Notes under the pieces: model-generated
Seen by the model: only the letters and a program-made list of their open reading frames with translations
The model's database searches: none
What the model was told of the DNA's origin: nothing
Position numbers and translations under genes: made by a program
Assembly: GCF_047948215.1 (NCBI RefSeq)
Contig: NC_134455.1
Location: forward strand, 295,777,647-295,841,646
Source: Lycorma delicatula
Taxonomy: Eukaryota > Arthropoda > Insecta > Hemiptera > Fulgoridae
DNA: 64,000 bases
Direction: 5' to 3'
Part shown: one piece after another, positions 26,609 through 39,666 of the stretch
How positions within the stretch are numbered: the first letter of the stretch is position 1
Layout of the letters: every line of letters starts with the position of its first letter

Positions 26609-27500
26609 TACGAGAGGGCGGTCCAAAAAGTAATGAAACAGCCAGCTGTAGTTCGAAAAAACTTTTACTCTGAATAAACATATACATGTTCTTTTTCAAA
26701 ATAATATCCCTTTAGTGCAATACACTGCTTGATCCAATTTTCAAACACAAAATCCATCCCATCTTTTGAAAGCACTTTGCATTTTGTCTCCATGGGTTTA
26801 CGACTTCTAGATTCGTCTTACATTTTTGCCATATCGGGTGTTTTTTCTTCACCTCTGAGAACAGCTATAAGCCACAAGGAGCATCTGGACTGTGTGGTGA
26901 GTGAAGATCAAAAAAATGATGATCATCATGACTTTACCCATGACATGTGCAGCTTTCACTTTTTACAGAGGTGGTAAAGTTGATTTCTATTGGGTGCTTT
27001 GTTGTTTTATCTTAGGGTCATAATGGAACATCCAAGACTTATTAACAGTTACCACATTATATAAAAAGTGTGTTCCATCATTCAGTATTGAGTCAATAAT
27101 ACTTCACAGACGAATACACAGAACACCATTTTGGTCAGATGTTAAGAGCCGTAGAACTCAACAAAACACAACGCGTTTAATTTGCATCTGCTTGCTCTGA
27201 ATATTGTGTGCGCTGCTTTTTGAGATGCATAGCATTTCCCCCAACTGTTACACATCTATATGATAATCTTCTTGATTGATGATGATTGCTGTGTTCATGA
27301 TAGTGTCACTGACCGATGTGTTGGTTAACCCGGTCTTACCATGTCTTACACGCTCTTGTCCAGCCAAAATGTGATATGCCATAAAACATATTGCACATAA
27401 CATATATTCTTTATTGAATGCTTTTTTCAACATTTCGTAAGTTTCAGAAGCGATTTTTTTAGAGGAATATAAAACTGAATAGCATAATGTTGACCAATGT
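26609..27500 (-). mobile_element. Mariner-like transposon, decayed
   Basis: The left end, TATACGAGAGGGCGGTCC from 26607 followed by AAAAAGTAATGAAAC, is a typical mariner terminal repeat. On the minus strand the transposase reads ETYEMLKKAFNKEYM, a GKTGLTNTSVSDTIMNTAI linker, QLGEMLCISKSSAHNI (second HTH), RLLTSDQ, VTVNKSWMFHYDPKIKQQS (first catalytic region, where the usual Asp-Glu has become Asn-Lys), then a poor C-terminal half. Many frameshifts. The right terminal repeat is not clear. It lies in the large Rca1 intron in the same orientation as the gene. Confidence 0.75.
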
Positions 27501-30500
27501 TTTTTTACATGGTAGGTTTATGCAACACAATTTATATGATACCTGACAACAATCAGCTTGAAATTGACATGGGAAGAAGAAAACCACATCTGGGTGTTTG
27601 CGTGCATGCATGCAGGAGGGGATGCTTTAAATTTCCCAGTGAAAATCAGTCTCTTCACTTTTTGGACTGTCCTCATACTTTATGAAGTATATATTTATTC
27701 TCTTCAGCAATTGAGAAATTAGTGGTTAGAAACTTATACATCAATTATTAATTTACATTAAAATATTACTTACAAAACTGAATGATCATATAACTTTTTA
27801 TCATCTATCAGAATAGATCTATTATTATCATCATCATTATTATCATCATCATTATTATTATTAGAATAGGAAAAAATGCTGAATACTGGAACATTACTGG
27901 ATGAATTCTTATATAACTCATAATTATTAAACACATCTCCTACATGTCTTTATAAAACATCTGTATATAAAACTGATGCAATTTACATTTTGGACTTTTT
28001 CATGTAATTTCAAACAATATTTTGAATGTCAAGATGCCATCATTGCTAAGAAAGCTTAAACTAATTAATTATGACAACAAAGAAATCAAAGATATATCTT
28101 CTAACTGATTATGAGATCTATTTTTTTGTTTACAAAATCTTCTATTAATCATATCTGAAACTAACTAGAAACCATCAGAAGAACTTTCTCCACAAAATAA
28201 ATAAATACTGAGATATGGTACTCAATGTTTAAGATATGATGTAGCTGAAGTAATTTAAGGGGGCCAGTCGTGATGTTACAATCTACCTACCAACTGCTCT
28301 CCACAAGTGACATTATATGAAAAATAAATGATAAATTTAAAACTAAATTTCATATCTTAATCATTCCATTGTTGTTTTTTGTGTATCATTAATCAGCTGA
28401 TTGATGGTTACAGTGTGAAATTTACACTGCTGAAAGGAAGTAAAAGTCTTCCAAAACATCATCCACTGCTAATCAAAATCATTCCTATTGTATTGGTGAT
28501 TATATAGTGAACAGTTAATTTAAAAAACTATAATTATTATTTCAATTGTAATTTTAAAATACACTTGAAATCATTAAATAGATAAGTAGTAGAATAATGT
28601 CATACTGAGAAAAAAAAATCACAATAACTATAGAACTTACTAAATAATTATAAACATAATGCAACAGACATTTAACAGATATAAAACACATTAATGATGA
28701 GCTCAAAAAAAAAAAATCAATTCTATCCACAACACATTTTGATTACGGCTCTGGTGATTTTTCATTATTCAAATTTACAACAAATTTACCACCACTAATT
28801 TTTGTAAGTATCTAGTTCCCTAGAACTGTTACCAAAAAAAAAGTAACAGAGAGAGTTTAGGGAAAATGTGGTTTGCCTGAAATGAACATTTTTATGATTA
28901 TTAAAAAAGAAATTTTGTTTATATAGATACTCCCTGCATAATGATTTTTATTTACTGCCATGTAATTAACTGGCATTATCTTCTTTATAAGTTACGACAC
29001 TCCAATTTTTATTCAAAAAATTCAATTCAGAAAAATACAGTAATTACAGCTTTTGATTATCTGTATTGAAAATATATATATATATTTTTTTATTACAACT
29101 TTTTTCTGGTACAATACTTATAAATGGTATCTATGCAGCTTTAAAATAACATTTATGAATAGTTTTATGGAATGTTTGATTTTTATTTTTTTAGTATAAC
29201 AAATTTTTAAATAAATAAATACTAAGACCACATCAATCACTTCAACAAATTTCACTTTTTTATTAAATTTACTTTTTAAAAAGCCATTAAATTTAAATGT
29301 CTTTGATAATAATTTGTCTAAAACATATCAAAACAATTAGGCTGAATTTGTTGAAATATGTTAATTTAAATGTAGTTACATATTACAGGAAATACAAACT
29401 CTTTATAATGTAGTAACATTTGTTTGTCAAGAAAAAATTAAAACAAAACTGCATTATTGAAAAAAATTGGATTATTTTACAATTATATAATTAATTGTAT
29501 AATAATACCTTTATCTAATCAACAACTTCTTTGCCTAAGGACATTTAATATCATAACAGCTTTCATTTTTTTTTTAACATAATTAATTATATGTTTGTTG
29601 TTACTGAGCAGTGCATATACATGAATAAAAAAAAAAAAAAAGAATAGTTACATGGAACTATGTGGTACTCTCCTTAATTCTAATTGGATTATACTACTAA
29701 AGCCAATTAGAGATTTTTACAATTTTTTTCAGTTTCAAATTATATAAAAACCCTTTAATATAACAATACTATTCCACACATATGGTTTAATGTACATAAA
29801 AAAATCCACACCACCAAAACATAAATTTTTGACAATTATTATGTTTGTACAAAACTGGGTTAAAAAAATCAGTGACAAAATGATAAATGATGATGATGAA
29901 TGACACATGTATTGCTATATTTAAATGATTTATATAATATAGTTTAAAAAAGGCAAGAAAATAAAGAACCAGATCCGTAAAATTCCCTAAATAACCTTAC
30001 CCAAGCAACCTTTAAAACAAATATATTTTTATTCTTTTACACTCTTACCTTATTTATTATAAAGCAAAGCTAGTAAGATACACCAAGTAAAATTCAATGG
30101 TACAGAAAAATGTCAAAAAGTCACACTGAATGAAAGTAATCAAAATCCACACTTATTTGAGATAAAAAAAAACTATATACATCTAGGGTGTATAACAAAA
30201 CTGTTTAAACTAGAAAATTTAGAAAACGATTAAGCAAAATAAAAAAAGAAGCCAGAATAATTTTGTCATCCATGACAATTGGTGGTAAAAATATACAAAA
30301 CAATTTAATTTTTAATGACAAATCAAAAAAAAAAAAATATTTAACTTACATTTATAGTAAATATTTATTTGCCTAAATGTTTTCAACTGGGTTTGTGATC
30401 ATCATAATCATACCACTATCTAAGAAAGAGAAAATTTATCTTTGAAGAGTTATATATTTTATGAGCTATGTGACAGAAAAACTTGAGGTTTTACCAAATT

Positions 30501-32399
30501 AAAACTTGTTCTTTCCTGCAAATCTTTTTTTTTTTTAAACATTAGTTTATTTGAAAACTCTAGGAATTACAGTATTATACTTAAAAAGCATCAGTAAAAT
30601 TCTAAATAAAATAAATTTTATTTTTTAAATTTCAATGTTATATAAATTATAAAAGATGTTCTAACAGATTATGTAAAATAATAGTTAATGTATAAATTTA
30701 AAAACTAGTTACTTATTTGTTGTATGACTGTTTACAAAAATCTATTTGTTGATTGGTTTCAGTATGATGAAATTCTTTTTAAGAGTGTTTTAACAACACT
30801 ATTACAAAATATAAAGTTTCATAACTTCAGTTCACAATATGATGAAAAAAAATATTTGTGAATTAAAAATTTTTTTGTTTACTTCTGACAAATTACACCA
30901 TCTGTCAGGGAAGAATATTATCACTTCTCAATGCAACATAGACAAATACAATGCCTACCTTATACTTCACACATACATTAAATTATTGTATGTTTGTTAC
31001 CAGACATCCAAAATTCAATGACATTTTAATAGAAATTCTTTTTTTCTTTACAATATTTTTTCAATCACATCATTAACTGAAATTATGATGAAACTGTATA
31101 TATTTTGTAAGAGCATTGTAAAAACACTTACTTTAGTTAAAAATTAAATCTTCTACCTTTACCAATAGCTTAAGTAGCACTTGTGTTTTTAAATGGGTCT
31201 CTTCTTGAAAGTGATTATTGGAAAAACATTTAAAAATGTTTGAACTACAGATTGAATAATGTTCTGAAATTTAGTTACACTAATTTTTTATTATAATCTA
31301 TTAACAAAAACTAAAGAACGTAGAAATCACACTAATTTTTATGCAGAACCTGCTGTAATATATTTCAGTATAGAATTTCTTTATTAAAAAACAATAAAAA
31401 AAATAAAATAAGTTTTAATATGATAATTCAGTTTTTTTCCAACAAGTAATTTGTAAGATACAACTCTTTAAGACAAGCTTTTTCTTTTGTGATGAATGCT
31501 GTAATGCAGCTGTTTACCAGAAGTAATTGATAACAATTTTTTTTTAACTTGCAGAGACTAATAATTTTTATTTTATTTAGTTGTTAATTTTGTTTATTTT
31601 TACGTACACGTATTTCATAATGTACATTTTTTCCTTTTTTCATGTATAATATAGGTAGAATGTTTAGAGTTATTATCGTTGCTATATTTATAAATTTGTA
31701 AAAGTTAAATGCTCATTTAAGTATATCTTCTTTGATATTTTATTTTTAATAGCATTTTGTTTACGTTAATATGGAAAAAATGTTAAATCTGTGTTATAAG
31801 GACTTCTTTTACGTATTCTTTCTTTGAAACTGCAATGCATCCCATTTACCCAAAATAAAACTTTGTAGAAATTAAAACAAATGGAAAAATCAAAATGAAA
31901 TTTTGGTTTTCTATGGCATTAAAAATTTAAATCCCACTGTAAAATATTAACATATAAAAAGATATTCAATAAAAATAATATAAACAAATCAATTATTAAT
32001 TAAGTAATGTCATTATTAAAACCGATACAGAAATATAAAAAAATAACACATTGCAATTTTCAGATATTGGCATAAAATAAAGATAAATTAACAATCAATC
32101 AATATATCACCGAAAATTAGCAACAAACTGTGGAGTATGATTAATAGAACCATAAATTAGAAGATAATATTTAATTAAACAAGGAATTTAATTTAATAAA
32201 ATATACAGTAACTGAAAATAGTTATAATATTAAGGTATAAAATCAATTAATTCCAAATTAAACAGTAATAAAATAATTTACAACATTAAAAGAAAATATC
32301 TAATTTTCATGCCTCTCTAAATTATTATAATGCTAACGAAAGTATTTTTCAAAAGTCATTTTACTAACTATAAAATTGCCTTTAAGACTAGCAATAAAG

Positions 32400-33080
32400 A
32401 AAAATCTGATTTGGCCAACATATAACTTCCTTGTACACCTATTAAATTACATTTAAACATTTTTTAAAACAAAAAGTATATAAAATTTTATTTCATTAAA
32501 AACTTCTGATATTTTTCCTATGTTTTTTTTTTATTATTGAATTATTATTCATTGTAAAGATTTCTTTACAGTGAGAGGTTAATAATTATTATTAAATCAA
32601 TATATTTAAATGAAAAAAAAAAGGAGATGAAGTCTGATTTGAACCAATGTGCCTTCCTCTAGATCCTAATATTTCATTAATTAAAACTTTGTTTGGCTAT
32701 AACTCTGAAACCAATGAAAATAAGTATCACTTATCTATATCAATTAAAAGCTCTCAATAAGGATTTATTACTGCAATTAAGAAAAAGTACAAATCCAAAT
32801 TTTTTGGATTTCGGGCATTTTTGGACGCTTTTGATTCAGTCGATTTCAATCAAAAGGGGAGGTGCACAACTAGATGTTACAACAGTCCTAAATCCAAAAT
32901 TCAACATCCTATGGCTAATTTTTTTTTGAGTTATGTGAGACACATATGTACATACAGATATCACGTCGCAAGTAGTCAAAATGGATTCAGGGATGGTCAA
33001 AATGGCTATTTCCTCTGAAATCTGGAAACCAAATTTTTTGCAATCACAATATTTCTTTTACTTTGAACAAGAACGTAATG
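32400..33080 (+). repeat. 0.6-kb dispersed repeat, copy A
   Basis: Same family as 37373-37970 and (inverted) 40911-41510. Shared landmarks in order: ACTTCCTTGTAC(A/G)CCTATTAAA near the left end, an A/T-rich part, TCTGATT(T/C)GAAC, ATATTTCATTAATTAAAA, CCAATGAAAATAAGTA, GAGGTGCACAACTAGAT-type text, and ATCCAAAATTCAACATCCTA. Small open frames inside are not conserved between copies. The family is unknown to me; it could be a non-autonomous DNA element. Confidence 0.75.
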
Positions 33081-33354
33081 AAATAATAATAAATCTAATT
33101 ATAATATTTATTAACACAGCAGTAGTTTATGAAATAGAATTTGGAAAGCAAAACTGTAGAAAATTCTAATGACGAAAAACAAAAATAAAAAACCGTTTTT
33201 ATAAACATTACAAGCATCTTAAGTATAACACGAAATCTAATTATAATTATTACATCAGGGACAACAAACATGCATTTCAACTTTAGAAAACATGTCAGTA
33301 TTAGAAATCAATAGAAAGAGTTCTAAATCCTTACTCTTGAGAATATATACACAG

Positions 33355-33525
33355 GATATCCCACAAGGAACCCAACATATTTCACAGATGTATTCCTCTC
33401 ATCAAAATAATGGAAAAAGTTTATATAGACATAGGGCTGAAACACTTTGTTAGCGAGTTCTGGCTAGCGAAAGATTTCATCCAGAATTCAGCTTTCCCGG
33501 TGAAATAAGGTCATACTGAAATTTT
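33355..33525 (+). repeat. Dispersed repeat, copy 2 (similar to 18290-18480)
   Basis: Shares ordered words with 18290-18480, ending in CCCGGTGAAATAAGG and TCATACTGAAAT. This copy lacks the hairpin: TCATACTGAAAT is followed by TTTTAGGACTTAATTG instead. Confidence 0.55.
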
Positions 33526-33879
33526 TAGGACTTAATTGAGGAGCAAAATTAATAGTTTCCTAAGGTTTTTGATCTGAAAAAATTGAATAAAATAGGTTTC
33601 AGAACTGTATCGCCAGTAGTTTTCATGATATCCCAAATAAAACTGAAAAATTTGTTCTCTGAAAACTGGTTTTTAGGTTTGAAATACAATAACTTTGTTA
33701 TATGACTAATGAATGTGTAAAATTTATCAACAAAAGTTGTAGAGAATTTAATTCTAAAAATATTGATGTAAATATGTCTAGTAAAAATCAAATTTTACTG
33801 AAGAAGAAATAGAACAAAAAACAAATGAAATGACTGACATGTTGGAAATGGCAACACAAATTTGCAATACGTTCGCAGG

Positions 33880-34165
33880 ATCCTGCACATAGTTTTATGA
33901 TTACATCAACAAACAACAAAAATGGAATATAAACTTAAAAATTTAGAGAACATAAACACTCTAACAAACACAAAATTTGTAATAACACAACTCCACTGCC
34001 ATTAATGGAATCAAGTAATGAACAGTTTTATTTCAGTAATATGGCAGTGGAATTGTTGTTTATTACAAATTTTGTTGTTAAGAGTATTTGTTTTCTAAAT
34101 TTTTAAGTTTTTATTTCGTTTTTGTTATTTGTTGATGTAATTATAGAATTGTGTACAGACTGATA
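33880..34165. repeat. Foldback (inverted-repeat) element, MITE-like
   Basis: The left arm (33880-34005) and right arm (34035-34165) are inverted copies of about 125-130 bp around a loop of about 30 bp. Matching pairs include ATTACATCAACAAACAACAA with ATTACATCAACAAATAACAA (right arm, opposite strand), AAACTTAAAAATTTAG with the same, and CCACTGCCAT at the arm tips. No coding capacity. The structure suggests a MITE-type or foldback element; the target duplication is not resolved. Confidence 0.75.
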
Positions 34166-36832
34166 ATGCGAGATCCCTGGAAATCAACTATTGGTATTAT
34201 TTTTACTTAGGTGTTTCTGTTATAATATTTTGGTGGTTAAGTTGCTATTTTTTTAATTTAATTAGCATAGTGGTCAATAAGTTAATTATCTGAATTTTCA
34301 AAAAAAACTATATATATATATAAACAACAGATTGGTTGTACCAATCATCAAGTAAAATTTGAATACGATGATTGGATTAGGAAAATAGTAAATTCAATTT
34401 AAATTTAAAATACACATTCAAATTATGACACAAAAACTAATAGTTTCATTATTTGATAGATTATAAAAATACCAGTATGAAAAATATTAAATATCAGCGA
34501 CAAGTATTAAAATACACCTCTTTATACATTTAATACTTTAATGTTTTTAATTTGATTTCAAAAAAAAAAATATTCTGATGTACTGATTAATATGAGAGTG
34601 ATGAACGTAGCGTAAAAAAATTAAAGCAGCATTCCTTTATAAGCATCACTGACTTTTTTCTCTTTTAAAATCAACTATGTAGTTTTTTTAGAACTATTTA
34701 TTAATTGAATAATTGCAATTACAAGTTGATTTATCTTAGGTAGTGTGCATTATGTTTTAAAAATCTGTTTAATTTCGTTTCAGATTGTAAACTAATCTGT
34801 TAGCAGTATTTGTAATTGTACAGTACTGCTGGTGATATTTATGTCAACCGCAAATTTAGTTGAAAACATTTTGACTTAAATAAAAAAAGACATTCAATAA
34901 ATATTTAAGGTTGCTTGATTGTCATTAAAAGTAATTATTTTATAGAAAATCTCAATAACTACAACAAATGTATTTCCAAAAATTGAAAATAGCTGTAGTA
35001 GTTAAGTGAATATTAGTTCACGATGATTGCAGTTACCAAAATTTCATAAGAAGCTTAATAGATCGCATAGAACCAGATATTTATTTCAAAAAGCAAAAGA
35101 CTTTCCCAATGTGTAGTCTGTCATACCTGTACTGATTTAATTCTGAGAGTCTATAAATACTTAAAATACATCAAAAATGTTAAGCGTTTTCCTCTTTACC
35201 AACTGAAATTGCCTGTAGAAAATAAATTGGTTAAAAATTATTTTTTCATTCTTCATTCATAAACAATTAAGTCACAAAAAGATTATTGTATTTAACACAG
35301 AAATAATTATCATTTCAGTAATCATCCTGAAGAGTAAAATGCTTAATTACATATAGGAAATTTAAAATATTAAAATTATATATGCAAGCCACTCAGGGCA
35401 AAACACCCCCTTAATCCTTTATAAAAGACAAGCAAAGGATTACATCCATCCATTCTGTATAAGTTTATTTTTTACACTTCCTATATGATTATTTAAATGA
35501 AATCTTGATCCTTTTTCAATGTGAAAATTATGTAATTAATATATCACTATAATCTTATTTTTTCCAATTTCATGAAAGGATTGTATTTTAAATAGCCCAA
35601 TTCAGACAAGATAATCAGTAGACAATTTTTGTGCACAATTAACTTGTAATATTTAAATAATACGCATTTCTTTATTATTTATAATTAATTTTTCACCTGT
35701 GCTACACGTCATCCCAACATATTAGTTGGGATGTGTGAACTAATAGTTCCATATTAGTTCAGTTGTGTTAATTTATAAATGATAAATTACTAATGAAAAT
35801 ACACATTTCTTTGTAGTTGGTTATTTATTTATTCAGTGAATATAGTTTTATTTAGAACAATCTTATATCAAGTTTATGATTAGCTCAAAACTAATGCAGA
35901 GAGGATTAAGATTTAGAAAATTTTGTATGGTTGAGAATTTGGAGGGTTACGTGCATAATTACTGAACAGAAATTAAAATTACTATAAAAAGTATGTATAC
36001 TGAATCTGGAATTAGTTATAAAATGACACAAAAACAAGCTTTTTACTGTTAAGAGATCAACAGGATAATGCCAAAGGGAAGATGTTTGTCGGGTTTCACT
36101 CGAAGGTAACATATGTTTTTTAGCATAAATAGGAAGTACTTTTTATTCATTTACAGTATGAATAATAGAAGAGGTGGTGCAGGAAAACACAAAAACTGAG
36201 TTTGTGTTATTTCCAGACTTGTAATTTGGGACTTAAGAAATTAATTTATCTGCTACCACGCAAGAGTAATTATACAAGATATAACAAAATATCTATTACC
36301 AGCCTTTTACATAATCAATTCTTAATAAATGGCAAAAATAGGTCATTAAGCTTTCAAAGTAGACATAATGCGTCCAATAAATATGAAGCTGTGTTCATGA
36401 CAAAAGCAAATAGAGCCAACAATAAAACATAACCTAAAAATTTGTAAATTTTTTTAAACTAGTCATTTACAAGTGCATGTCCCATTGCATACTTGCTATC
36501 TCATTTGCAAAGACTGAGCATCTAGATACTTAGAGAAACACTGCTATCTGTATGCAGAGGGTTAAAACACATGCTAACAACCCATGTGGTATGCTATTCC
36601 CAAGATGTTAATAACTCTCCATTATTAATTCATCTAATTTTTTTTAACGTATGTGCTGATTCTATCTATCTGTAGCCTTTTTATTTTACAGTTGTACAGT
36701 TACTGATAATTAATTTTTATTTTAAGTAGTTTTGTATTTCTTTGATTGCTAATTATTACAATTAAATAAATTACATTCATGTGTTATGCTAAATATATTT
36801 TTTTAGTGGAAACTACATTTTTTAAATTTCAG

Positions 36833-36979
36833 TGATTATGGATACCAGCTTATTAAAAGAGACTCAAATATTGGTCCTTACTTCACATCTTCAACTTCCA
36901 AGATGCTACTCCTTAAGACTTCCAGATGCAACAGAATCATTAGCTTTAAGGAATGAGTTTAATCTTACTCTGGACCAAA
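36833..36979 (+). CDS. Possible internal exon on the strand opposite Rca1, unknown protein
   Basis: A 147-bp stretch lies between an acceptor (TTTTTTAAATTTCAG, ending 36832) and a donor (CCAAA|GTAAGC, 36980). One frame is open throughout with matching phases at both ends (phase 1, length divisible by 3). The peptide, IMDTSLLKETQILVLTSH then LQLPRCYSLRLPDATESLA and LRNEFNLTLDQ, has a protein-like composition for AT-rich DNA and is not low complexity. I do not recognise the family. It would be part of a gene overlapping the Rca1 intron, or a stray exon captured there. No neighbouring exon was identified. Confidence 0.35.
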
Positions 36980-37372
36980 GTAAGCATTTATTTATTATTT
37001 TTAACTGCTTAGATAAGTTTTAATTTTTATTGTTTAGGAGCATAATTAATTTGTGATCTAATATAGTTATTGTATTTAATAGTTTAATTATTAAAGAAAA
37101 AAGAAAATAATCATCATTCAGGCAAAAAATAATTCATTTCATTTAAAAAGACTTATTGTTATGTTTACATAAAAACATAATATTATTACAAAAATTGAGT
37201 TTGTCCTGAACTCAGTTTTAAAACATCAACTTTTTTTTATAGAAATGGATTTTAGCAGGAACTGTTATCAGTGCCAAGTATGACCAGAAAGGCATTAACC
37301 AGAAAGGCATTGCTGGCTCTAAAACATGCTGTTTTTGTTTATTTTATAACATATTTCCCATTACTCATTGTA

Positions 37373-37970
37373 AAAAAATCTGATGTGGACACCAGATAAC
37401 TTCCTTGTACGCCTATTAAATTTTACATATACACATTTTTAAAAGTACATAAAAGTTTATTTTACTAATAACTTCTGTTTCTTTCTTCATATTTATTATT
37501 ATTATTATTTATTGTACATTTTTTTTTACAAGCTTAATAATTATTAATAAATCAATATATTTAGTCTGATTCGAACTGATCACTTCTTCTAGATCCAAAT
37601 ATTTCATTAATTAAAATTTTATTTAACTCTAGAACCAATGAAAATAAGTACCACTATATATTATTAAAGAGCTCTCAATGAGGGCTTATTACTGCAGTTA
37701 AGAAAAAGTCCAAATTTTTTGATTTAGGCCTTTTTTTTTGGACATTTTTGGTTCAGTCGATTGCAATCAAAAGGGGAAGGCGCAACTAGATATTTGCAAC
37801 AGTCCGAAATCCAAAATCTTAACATTCTACGGCTAATCGTTTTTGAGTTATGCGAGATACATATATACAGATGTCATACCAAAATTAGTTAAAATAGATA
37901 TTTCCGTTGAAATCTAAAAGCCGAAACTTTTTGCCATTACAATACTTCCTTGTACGAAGGAAGTAAAAAT
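37373..37970 (+). repeat. 0.6-kb dispersed repeat, copy B, best-preserved ends
   Basis: The left end contains ATCTGATGTGGACACCAGAT, then AACTTCCTTGTACGCCTATT. The right end is CAATACTTCCTTGTACGAAG followed by GAAGTAAAA, so CTTCCTTGTACG occurs near both ends in the same orientation and the right end also folds back on itself (CTTCCTTGTACGAAGGAAG). Otherwise colinear with copy A. Confidence 0.75.
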
Positions 37971-39666
37971 ATATGATCATACACATTTATGTCTGCTTTT
38001 TGTTACTGTATTATGCTTACATTTTTATTTAGTCTACTTTGGTTAAGCTTATATATTTTACTCAGGTAGAAACATATATTTATATTTAATCTAAATGTAC
38101 AGTATATTCCTAAATGTACACTTAAATGTTAGCCATAGTAGTAATATTTTCTTCTTTCATAAAAGAAATTAATGTAGCAAATAAATGGGACGTCACTATA
38201 ATTGTTGGGAAAATAAATACTCCTTAAAATTGAAAAAAGTTAAAAAATAAAGAATAAACTGAATATTATTTAGAAAAATAGAACGTGGATGTTGTTCTCA
38301 AGTTTTTTTGTTGTCACGTTCATAATGCTATTGTGCCCACCTATTGTGATAAAATTTAAATATATATATTTGATTGGACACAGTCATAGACTAACCAACA
38401 CTAATAACCGATGGGTACTGTTGATTAACACAGTATTTACTTCATTTAATGTGGTTAGTTATGTTTACATTATGACAATATTCTAATTAAAGTTTCCCAT
38501 ATAAAAGACAAATGCTGAGGCAGTTTCAATTTGTTACCTGTTCCTAACGTTATCTAAAATGTGCTATTTGTGCAGATTTAAATAAAATATTCATTAATTT
38601 ATTTTGTTATAAATCTTTTTAGTTACTGAAAAAACTAATTTATTATCCATATCAACAGTAGAATATTTATGGATAAATAAACTTTTATTCAATGCAGCAA
38701 AAATTTAATTTGGGGAAAATATGAAACCAATTCACCCTAGATTCAGTTCTTTAATTTTTATATTCTTATTTCTGGTAAAGCATTTTTATACTGATAATTT
38801 CATTTGGAACCGAGTAGGTTTTCCATTAGGATACATGAGCAAATTTTAAAATAGTTTATATATTACGTTGACGTCTTGATAATGAGTAGTGACAGCTTCC
38901 TTAATGTTATCATTCTTACAAGTGCATTATATTGCTTTATACATTCTGAAAATAACATTCCAAAACCTGATTTCATAAGATTATCTTTATTGAATAGTTA
39001 AACATAAATTTAGTTATAAAATTGTTTACAGTGATAGTTTTACATAATAAAATATCAGGAACTTAATAATATAAATGTTATATATTTTATAAATAATTAA
39101 ATACTGCTTTAGGTTATGGAAGAGCTTTAAAGTATTCTTTAAATATATAAAGTTAATATTAATTTTAAGCAAAATATCTCTTCCCTAAACCGCAATTTTT
39201 TAATCTATCACAAATTCAACTGAATTTGTTAAAGTTGTGTAAAATATTGCTATTAATGCAACTGCACTTAACAATAATATAAATAGTAAAAACACTCTAT
39301 GATAATCAGCAATTTCAAAGATATTTAGTGCAATTTTATTCAGTCAGGACTTGTTAACATTATTCAATGTTTACAAATTTAAAATTATATAAGCTGTTGT
39401 TTTACACCTTAGATCTCCTGGGCCAACATGTATTTTAAATAAAAACTTACAATAAATGCCAGCTGTAAGACATAGCCAAAAACTTACAGCAGTAAGATTT
39501 ACTTAATAATTAAGACTCATCAGTTTGCCTTCCACATGGCGTAAGCAACAACTACTATGATTATGTACTTTTGCAATTATTTAATTTATTAAATTAAAAC
39601 TGTGAATTAAACCTGTGCAGTGTTCTGATCATTAAAAAGTAAAATTAAATCAAATATAGTACATAC

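Larger units (their letters stand above)
19291..39666 (-). other. Rca1: 20.4-kb intron of Rca1
   Basis: Bounded by the donor CTTACTAAG|GTATGT at 39667/39666 and the acceptor TTTTAACAG at 19291. It holds a Tc1-like remnant, a SINE, an RTE-like fragment, a mariner, two copies of a 0.6-kb repeat, a foldback element and one candidate exon on the opposite strand. The stretches 19300-20980, 21640-23190, 23510-25210, 27510-32390, 34170-36830 and 38000-39660 are AT-rich with nothing further recognised, apart from simple repeats such as the TTA/TCA-rich tract at about 27826-27865. Confidence 0.8.

Noticed and set aside
32693..33280. Several overlapping 60-80-codon frames on both strands
   Set aside because: They lie in a dispersed repeat and are not kept open in the copies at 37.4 and 40.9 kb.
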